Below are positions 57,796 through 64,000 of a DNA stretch of 64,000 nt, in pieces (the stretch's first letter is position 1; every line of letters begins with the position of its first letter). Position numbers and translations under genes: made by a program. This DNA is from Erythroxylum novogranatense. Taxonomy: Eukaryota; Streptophyta; Magnoliopsida; Malpighiales; Erythroxylaceae. The stretch spans positions 27,762,350 to 27,826,349 of the forward strand of contig CM057234.1 of assembly GCA_029891385.1 (NCBI GenBank), written 5' to 3'. A model generated the notes under the pieces. That model saw nothing but the letters and a program-made list of their open reading frames with translations. It was not told where the DNA came from and searched no databases.

Positions 57796-58886
57796 CTGAG
57801 GAGTGGAAAAATAATGGGTTAAGCCTTACAGCTCAGTGGTTAAAATATTTATAGCCATTAGCTTTGAGCCACACAATCAACCATATAGCTATATATATAC
57901 ATACATTCATGTAGGCATAATCATCAATATGAACATGGAAAACTTGCAATTCACAATTCAATTCCAACTCCATAATTCATAACATCATCACATAGCACAT
58001 ATTTGAATGCAATTCAATCCAAAGCATAACTTAACACATTAATATGCAGATGCACAATCAATTGGCTCGAGGGGTTCCGTGAAACAAAACGGATAAATCG
58101 GAGTTTATACCGTGAACGAAACGAGTCTATTTTCAGATCTCGTGTGGCACAAGCGGGCAGCCGGGAGAAGGCTTTTGTCAACGTGCACACGACTTACGAA
58201 ACGGTTCCTCTCTCGCCCACACAAAGCACATAATCAAACCTTATGTTCAATTCAATTATTCTTAGATTCACATTTCCATACTTTCCTTCTTTCCATTTAA
58301 TCAAAATGCCATGACTTACATTCAATGGCAACACAAACATCCTCACAATTCAACCATTCATATATAAAATGCCATGTTTCAATCCAATGTCATAATAATC
58401 ATATCACAAAATCAATGCATAATATGACATGAACACAACATAAGCAACTTCCACATCATACAAATTCAAACAATTCATTTAGCACAATTAGCATACACAA
58501 TGCATTTGCTCTCTACACAATAACCATAAATAAATTACCCACCTTAGATTGCAATTTCCACAATCAATGGTTCCTTTCTTCTTGCTCTAGGATAGCATCT
58601 TGATTGCTTATACATAAATGACATTTCTCATTAATTTCCAACTCCAATGGAAATCTCCAAACTTCCAAAATCACAACATAAGCATTTAACCCTAATTAAA
58701 CACAATTCCAACCTACCCATGGTTCATATGGGTTAGAAATCACAACACTAGTTTAGAAACCCAAAAGCCCTAAGACTTTCATCATCTCCTTCTTCTTCCA
58801 ACTACTCTCTCTCTCTAGGGTTTTCTCCATTCACAACACAATACTCATTTTTTTCCACAAATCAAGAAGAAAGTAGAATAACTTAC
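57796..58886 (-). other. Candidate LTR intron of element B
   Basis: Minus strand: CTAAG|GTAAGTTATT donor starting at 58886, and CCCATTATTTTTCCACTCCTCAG|GTGC acceptor ending at 57796, about 1.09 kb. The inverted-repeat motif lies at 57816-57836, with one arm mutated (TTAAGCC). The donor sits at the same place in the 3' LTR (51188-51193). Confidence 0.6.
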
Positions 58887-59216
58887 CTTAGAAGCTTGAT
58901 TTTCTCCTCCTTTCCACGATTTTTCCACCTTTCCTCTTGGATTTTCGAAAATCTCCTTCTTCTTCTCTTCTTCTCCACGTTTCCCTATCTCTTTTTTCCC
59001 TTTCTCTCTCCTCCCTTTGGCTTGCACGAAATTCTCCTCTTCCCTCTTCAAATTTTTACCTTCTTCTATCCTCCTTTGCCCAAAATTCCCTTCATTTAAG
59101 GTCTCTTCCCAACTATGCCCTTGGTTGGCTTTTAATGGCTTTAATTAACTTAGTTCAATTCTAACCTCAACTAACTCTTTTGTCTTTTTGTGTCTTTACA
59201 CCTAATTGTAACATCC

Positions 59217-61945
59217 CGTTACTGTTAGCAAGGGCATTATGGTAATATTGGGTCAAACTGATAGGTTTCATTGCATTTACTGATTGAGCATGTTACTGGC
59301 CTCTAATTATAGAGGAACAGGTTTATTGCATATGCATTTATCCATAGGTACATGCATTCATGATTTTCCGGCATTTTAATTGTGAGCGTGAATTGATTGG
59401 GTTGTGAATCGAAACCGATCGAATCGATCGGATTATGATTGATTGAGAAATTAGGAGTAATTGGGTTCAAATAATGGATTTAGAATAGTCTAAGAGTGAT
59501 TGGCTACTGATAGTGACTTATAGGAAATTTTCGAGAAATTCAGGAGAAAATGCCCGGACCGGAAATTTTGGAGTGACCGACTGATTGACTGTATAGTACT
59601 GAAAGGATTGTCCAATGGCAATGGAAAAATTAGAGTTATACTGTTAGGAAATTAAAATATTGAGCCATTGAAATTTAGAGACTGAAATTTGAACTGGTTT
59701 GGAGACCTATGTCTATATATACCTAGGTTTGAAATTGGGGATTTTCCTAAGGCATTGTCGTTCTTCTCTTCCTTCTCCCACGGCGTTCATCGATTCCTTC
59801 CCCATTGGTGACATTCGTCGATTCTTCCTTATGGTTTCTTCTTATTGTGCTAGGCTAAATGGTTTATTATGTTTGATGATGGTTGAGAAAGATTGAGAGT
59901 GGGTTATCGTTGATTTCGAAGGATTTTAGAGTTACGGTGATTTTTGAGAGATTTGTGGATTGATCTTCGATTGGTAAGTTTTAATGGCTTTAATGTTGTT
60001 ATTAATGGTTGTTTGAGCATTTATGGCATTTATTATGGTTGAGTTGAGTAGTTGAGAGTGTTTAATGGAGGTTTTAGAGAGCTTTAATGGCAGAAATCGA
60101 GCGGAGAAGAAAAGGAAATCCCCGCACATCGCGACGTCTGGTGCGGCCTCGTCGTGACAAGAAAATTAAGTGCTCGCCGCGACGAGTGCAGCGAGACGTC
60201 GCGGCGAGCGTCAATTTATTTGACGCCGCGACATGCTTCTTTCGCCTAGCGGCGTGCCCAGAATGGATTGCTCGTTGTGGCGAGCGAAACGTTTTACGTC
60301 GCGGCGAGAGGCTCTTGTCCGCGACGAAGGGGTTTTTCTGATTGAATGAGTGTTTGTTTATTGGGCCTAACTTATGGTATAGACCTCCGATCGAGGTGAT
60401 TCTTGATTCGTTACGGACTAGGAAAAGAGGTCTACAATTGAGGATAATTATGGGAGTTAGAATGTAATTTAATTGGTATTGATTTATCGAGATTAAGGTC
60501 AATTATGGTTCATAGTGTGACCTAAATATTGAATTGAGACAATTGGAGATTTAATTGGAATTTTCAATAAAGGTTTTGACCCAATGGATAGGGAATTGTT
60601 ATAGGGAGTATAAATTGAGGAAATTGAACTGAATTATAGGATTGGATCAATTATTATCGATTAATTGAGCGAAGAGTTAGAATGGGACATAAGAGTTCGA
60701 ATTGGGTTGTGGCACCGGGAAAATCGTGAACATGCATTGTACATAATTCCACTGAGACATATGCATCACTGAATTGTTTAATTGAGCATCTAGTAATGGG
60801 ACTGTATTTTACTGTATAGAGGCGCCGTTGGATCGTCATTCCACGGACATTGCTGGAACTTCCAGGTAGTAGCTCGGAAGTTACAGGTGAGTAACCTAGT
60901 TGGTTTCTCAAATTCCTGACTGTCTAAGTGCTCAATGTGAATTACTTGCCAAATGTGAAATTGCATGATTACTGAAATATACATGATCGAATGGAATGCT
61001 TCTACTGTATTGGATTGGACTACTGTATGACACTGAGAAATGCAATACTGGGCTTTTATAGCCATACACTGAATTATTGAACACTGAATTACTGAACACG
61101 GCATTGCATGCATAAATGCATGATCAGATAATGAATATGTGACCCAAGTGCTATTATCACTGAAAAGAGCCTCGAGCTCGAACACTGTACTGACCGGGCC
61201 TCGAGCCCGAGGGGAAAACACTGAATAACTGGAAAAGAGTCTCATATGCATTGTATACACATGACTGATTGAATTGCAAACTTACTGAATTATGTGATGA
61301 CATGAGAGATTGCAAATTGTTACATGCTACTGTGAACTGTTGCATAATTCTGTGAATTGTGATATGATACTGTAAATTGTTATATGTTATTGTAAATTGT
61401 TATTTGATACTGCAAACTGTTATAGACTCATCATAAATTGTTATATAATCATAAATTGAATATTATCGTGCTATATGCATCATGCAATTTGCGTAATGCA
61501 TGATTTGAGTGAACCATCGATGATGGTTTCTCACTGAGTTCGTAAACTCACCCAAAATTGCATCTAATTTTTCAGGATCGATAGAGTAGACCCCTAGCTC
61601 CGGAGATAGTCTTTTTCTGCCGTGAGAGCGTGCTGGAAAGAGAAGCGATGGCACTCAGGTCGATCAGCTGGGTTGCACTTTTGAGGATGACTTAGCATAT
61701 ATGCTTGTATCAGTTTTCTTTTTGGTTTTGTTTAGGGGACTGATAGACTTGTCTATTCATTCGGATGATAGATAAGATTCTTTTAGATTTAAAAGTTTAC
61801 TGATTTCTGATATTTGGTTTTAATTATTACGATGCCATGTGGATTATTAGTGGGAATATTCTGGTGGTGCACCTTTATCGTGGGATACGTGTCGGAGCGA
61901 CCTTCGGGCGTCCCGATGTGTACCCTACGGTGAGGGGGCGCTACA
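59217..61945 (+). mobile_element. Solo LTR J (gypsy), imperfect TSD
   Basis: 2729 bp, TGTAACATCCCG to GGGGGCGCTACA. The flanks are CTAAT on the left and TAAGC on the right, against ACACCTAAGC-type target sequence in the other LTR of B; only TAA is clearly shared. Same family as H. TATATATA at 59714-59721, GGTAAGTT donor with the intron starting at 59974, GGTGAGTAA near 60884, AACCATCGATGATGGTT at 61512-61528, TGAGTTCGTAAACTCA at 61535-61550, TTTTTCAG acceptor ending at 61575. Confidence 0.85.
60120..60335 (+). repeat. Palindromic cassette of LTR J
   Basis: CGCGACG, GTCGCGGCGAG and GTCGCGGCGAGAG units: the same theme as the GTCGCGAC cassette of H, but more decayed. It lies before GCCTAACTTATGG and GACCTCCGATCGAGG (60367-60400). 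Confidence 0.8.
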
Positions 61946-62147
61946 TAAGCTCATTAACTCCCCATTAATTCCAACTAACTACCCATCTTTCCAACATTAA
62001 TTCTAACTAATTTAACTCTTCATTCAAGCCTACTTCACTAAAGGCCCAATTCTAACATAATAAATAATTAAACACATAATCAAGCATGAATAAATCATTA
62101 AACAAATACTAATTAAAATTTAAAGAAAAACAGGGTCCAACATTATA

Positions 62148-62905
62148 TACCAAGCCCACATGTCTTTTGCCCATAATGCCCTTAATGAATGGCCTTGCAA
62201 CACAAATGACTTAAGTTGTCTTCCCTTTTTGCCCTCAATGCTATTTACCACCTTAATACACTTAATTCATGCCATATGATCTTAGTCAAATTAACATGTT
62301 AATTAAATCCCATTAACATGCTAATTAATTTCATAAAATACTTTAGTAAGACATTAAAATTCATTTAATTCATACTTAATTTTCTCCAAAGATCAAGACA
62401 TTTTCTAATCATGAAATTGAAGAAATTTGACAAAACTTCCTTCTAGACAATTGTTCATCATTGTCTTAATTTCATAAAGACACCCAAAATTATTTAATTT
62501 AGTTTCAAATCCTAAGAGTTATTCACCGACATTTCATATTGTTCTTATATTAAAACATTTTCCTGCACATGATTTCCATCCTAAAATTGACCTTCTTAAC
62601 AATCAAATTAAAACTCAATGTCTTCATACAACTGGTAGCCTTATGTCTCTAATTTAATCCAAATCAAGAATCATCTCATTTGGATAACTAGAGATCAACT
62701 TATGGCTGAAACACCACAACATGCTCAATGAACTTACATTTTCTAGCTTTTCACTTCTAATATTTCTCATGCAATCCACCTTGTATCTAAACCATCTTTT
62801 CCATTTCTTGTCAATTTCGTAAATTCCTAATTTCTGTACTCATGAATAATCATCAAAAATTATCATTTAATAGCCTTAGCTTACTAAAAGATTCGGGGTC
62901 CAACA
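62148..62905 (-). repeat. Upstream end of the 5' LTR of element D
   Basis: Resumes the D LTR after B and its TSD, matching 16431-17191. It contains the LTR start (minus strand: TGTTGGACCCCGAATC) followed by the CCCAT target duplication at 62906-62910. It has a few substitutions relative to the left copy. Confidence 0.88.
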
Positions 62906-62910
62906 CCCAT

Positions 62911-64000
62911 TCCTCTTGTAATTGAGAGGAATGGATTAATGCCCGAAATCGAGGAATCAAAATATAAGCCATCCAATCATACTTCCTTGCCAAGTATTAT
63001 TTTTCATTCCTTGCTCATTCCTCTTTCCTTATACTCACTAAATAAGCACAACCTCAATTGTCACGAATATTCTTCAAGTTTTTAATAATGAAATTCGTGA
63101 TGCCCTAAGTAGTGATCCAGTGGAAGCTAACTTCCTAGAAATCTTTGATATAGAAAGTTAAAGTTGGTATTAAAAGAATTACAATTTTAAAAGTTGTAAT
63201 CGTGTTAAAATTTGTAATTATTATTTATATTAAATATGTTTTGTTAATTTATTATATAATTTATTTAAAATATAATATTTGATAAATTATTACACATATT
63301 AGACGATTTATGTTATAAGCAACCAATAACAACTATAAATTTAACTAATAAATATAAGAAAAGAAGATTAACCCTATTGTTACATTTACAAGTGTTGTAC
63401 TATCGTATCAATTATGGGCCGTCACTAGTAAGTAGTTCTTTTCATTAGCTTGAGAAACGGTGATAAATAAACTATCATAGTTAAGTTAATTACAATTTTT
63501 GTGTATAAAATTAGTTTTATTTCTTTTCAAAACAGAGGTTAATCTACTGTTAATAGATTAAACCATATGACTTAAACTAACTAGAAATAGTGTGTTATAA
63601 AAAATCAAGCAAGAAAAAAGAAAAGAAAAGGAAACAAAACAATCAATCACACAACACAGATATTTACGTGGTTCACCCCAATTCATTAGGGCTACGTCCA
63701 CGAGCAATGGTAGATCACAAATTCACTATCGGAAAGGGGAAGAATTATAAGAGAAGTGTAGCTAGGATTTTTCATCTACACCTATCCCTAAAATAGATGG
63801 AGTTTATATATTACTACAATACAAATTACTAAAAGTACCAAAATACCCCTGAATAATAATTCGAAGATTCGAGGTATGTGTCTCTACCTTGCATTGAATC
63901 TTCTCCCAAATCTACAAAATTACTTGTCAAACGCTAATGTTGCTGGCCCCATCTTAGGACTATTTGAAACTATTAACATTCAGCAATTCCAAGCAATGCC
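62911..64000. other. Right flank of element D, unclassified
   Basis: AT-rich DNA contiguous with 13036-13435 before D inserted. ATTCCTCT...AGAGGAAT (near 62909-62932) can fold. No gene or RNA recognised. 63170-63560 is extremely AT-rich. Confidence 0.5.
63640..63800. repeat. Possible plant repeat with TTACGTGGTTCACCCC / GGCTACGTCCACG
   Basis: The phrase TTTACGTGGTTCACCCC...GGGCTACGTCCACGAG resembles a motif that recurs in plant genomes beside copia-like LTRs. I recall the pattern but cannot place its borders here, so this is a weak call. Confidence 0.3.

Larger units (their letters stand above)
39598..62142 (-). mobile_element. Element B: Tekay/Del-type chromovirus, TSD TTATA
   Basis: Minus strand, TGTTAGGCCCC to CAGGGTCCAACA, flanked by TTATA at 39593-39597 and 62143-62147. 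The 3' LTR is 39598-51709 (element E inside) and the 5' LTR 56569-62142 (solo LTR J inside); net LTR size is about 2.83-2.84 kb each. The internal region 51710-56568 encodes gag, protease, RT, RNase H, integrase with GPY motif and a chromodomain. Only a few stops and frameshifts break the reading frame. It is less decayed than A. Confidence 0.92.
56569..62142 (-). repeat. Element B 5' LTR, split by solo LTR J
   Basis: LTR pieces are 56569-59216 and 61946-62142. Very similar to the 3' LTR. The terminal hairpin GTTGGGC...GCCCAAC lies at 56570-56595. The CCTCC block is at 56961-57004. J lies close to the upstream LTR end, in the presumed promoter region. Confidence 0.88.
13436..62905 (-). mobile_element. 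Element D: non-autonomous gypsy LTR element carrying a nested stack, TSD CCCAT
   Basis: Starts TGTTGGATCCCG, ends CGGGGTCCAACA, and is flanked by CCCAT at 13431-13435 and 62906-62910. The left LTR is 13436-17191 and the right LTR 30423-62905. The right copy nets about 3.4 kb once H, L and B are removed, against 3.76 kb on the left; a deletion of about 355 bp accounts for the difference. The internal region has no recognisable gag-pol except a C-terminal relic by the PPT. Orientation is given by the PPT at 17192 and the PBS at 30406-30417. It fits a large non-autonomous derivative mobilised in trans. Confidence 0.88.
30423..62905 (-). repeat. Element D 5' LTR, split by H, L and B
   Basis: LTR pieces are 30423-30729, 33537-34591, 38289-39597 and 62143-62905. 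Each resumes the sequence of the left LTR exactly, with one TSD repeated at each join. About 355 bp present on the left (near 13835-14190) is missing near 33629. Confidence 0.88.

Noticed and set aside
63590..63796. Open frame with Lys-rich start in the right flank
   Set aside because: Starts in an A-rich run and covers the ACGTGGTTCACCCC repeat-like motif; no domain recognised.

Overview
This window is repeat DNA from a seed plant, probably a eudicot. It is AT-rich and almost completely built of nested LTR retrotransposons. I see no intact host gene, tRNA, rRNA or CRISPR array. Names A, B, D, E, F, H, J, K and L below are mine. The layers were worked out from TG...CA ends, 5-bp target-site duplications (TSDs), primer-binding sites (PBS), polypurine tracts (PPT) and pol motifs.

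Layout. (1) 1-13035: element A, a Tekay/Del-type Ty3-gypsy chromovirus on the minus strand, cut by the window edge and full of breaks. Its 5' LTR is split by solo LTR K (7158-11911, TSD TAGAG). (2) 13036-13435: short unclassified flank. (3) 13436-62905: element D (minus strand, TSD CCCAT), a non-autonomous gypsy derivative swollen from about 11 kb to 49.5 kb. Its internal region holds copia element F (20497-30113, plus strand, TSD ACTTT). Its 5' LTR holds solo LTRs H (30730-33536, TSD ATATA) and L (34592-38288, TSD GGAAA), and element B (39598-62142, TSD TTATA), a Tekay chromovirus with gag, PR, RT, RNase H, IN and chromodomain. B's 3' LTR contains non-autonomous element E (41316-50591, TSD TTCTT), and B's 5' LTR contains solo LTR J (59217-61945). 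(4) 62911-64000: unclassified AT-rich flank.

How the parts relate. A and B have the gene set of an autonomous chromovirus, but both are now broken. D and E keep chromovirus-like LTR ends, a PPT, a tRNA-iMet-type PBS and the last few pol codons, but no other coding sequence I can recognise. They look like parasites of an A/B-like relative. B landed in the TATA box of D's 5' LTR, and later insertions broke D and B further.

The most interesting signal lies inside the LTRs rather than in the genes. Comparing A, B, D, E, H, J, K and L by eye, every gypsy LTR carries (i) a spliceosomal donor (usually GGTAAGTT), in five families 180-260 bp after a TATA-like box, paired with a polypyrimidine-CAG acceptor, usually just behind a short inverted repeat; (ii) a conserved CCTCC-AATTGAGG-like block; and (iii) beside that block, a CpG- or CHG-rich cluster of short palindromes whose sequence differs from family to family (GTCCGTTAAACGGAC, GTCGCGAC, GCGACGC, CACTAGGGTG, CCAGCTGATAG). 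Six of the families also share a diverged repeat unit of about 110-210 bp. Copia element F has its own palindrome cluster (AAGTCGACTT). An LTR-contained intron and a palindromic cassette that varies at a fixed LTR position are the leading candidates for something undescribed. Both come from reading the sequence by eye and need RNA-seq and alignment to confirm.
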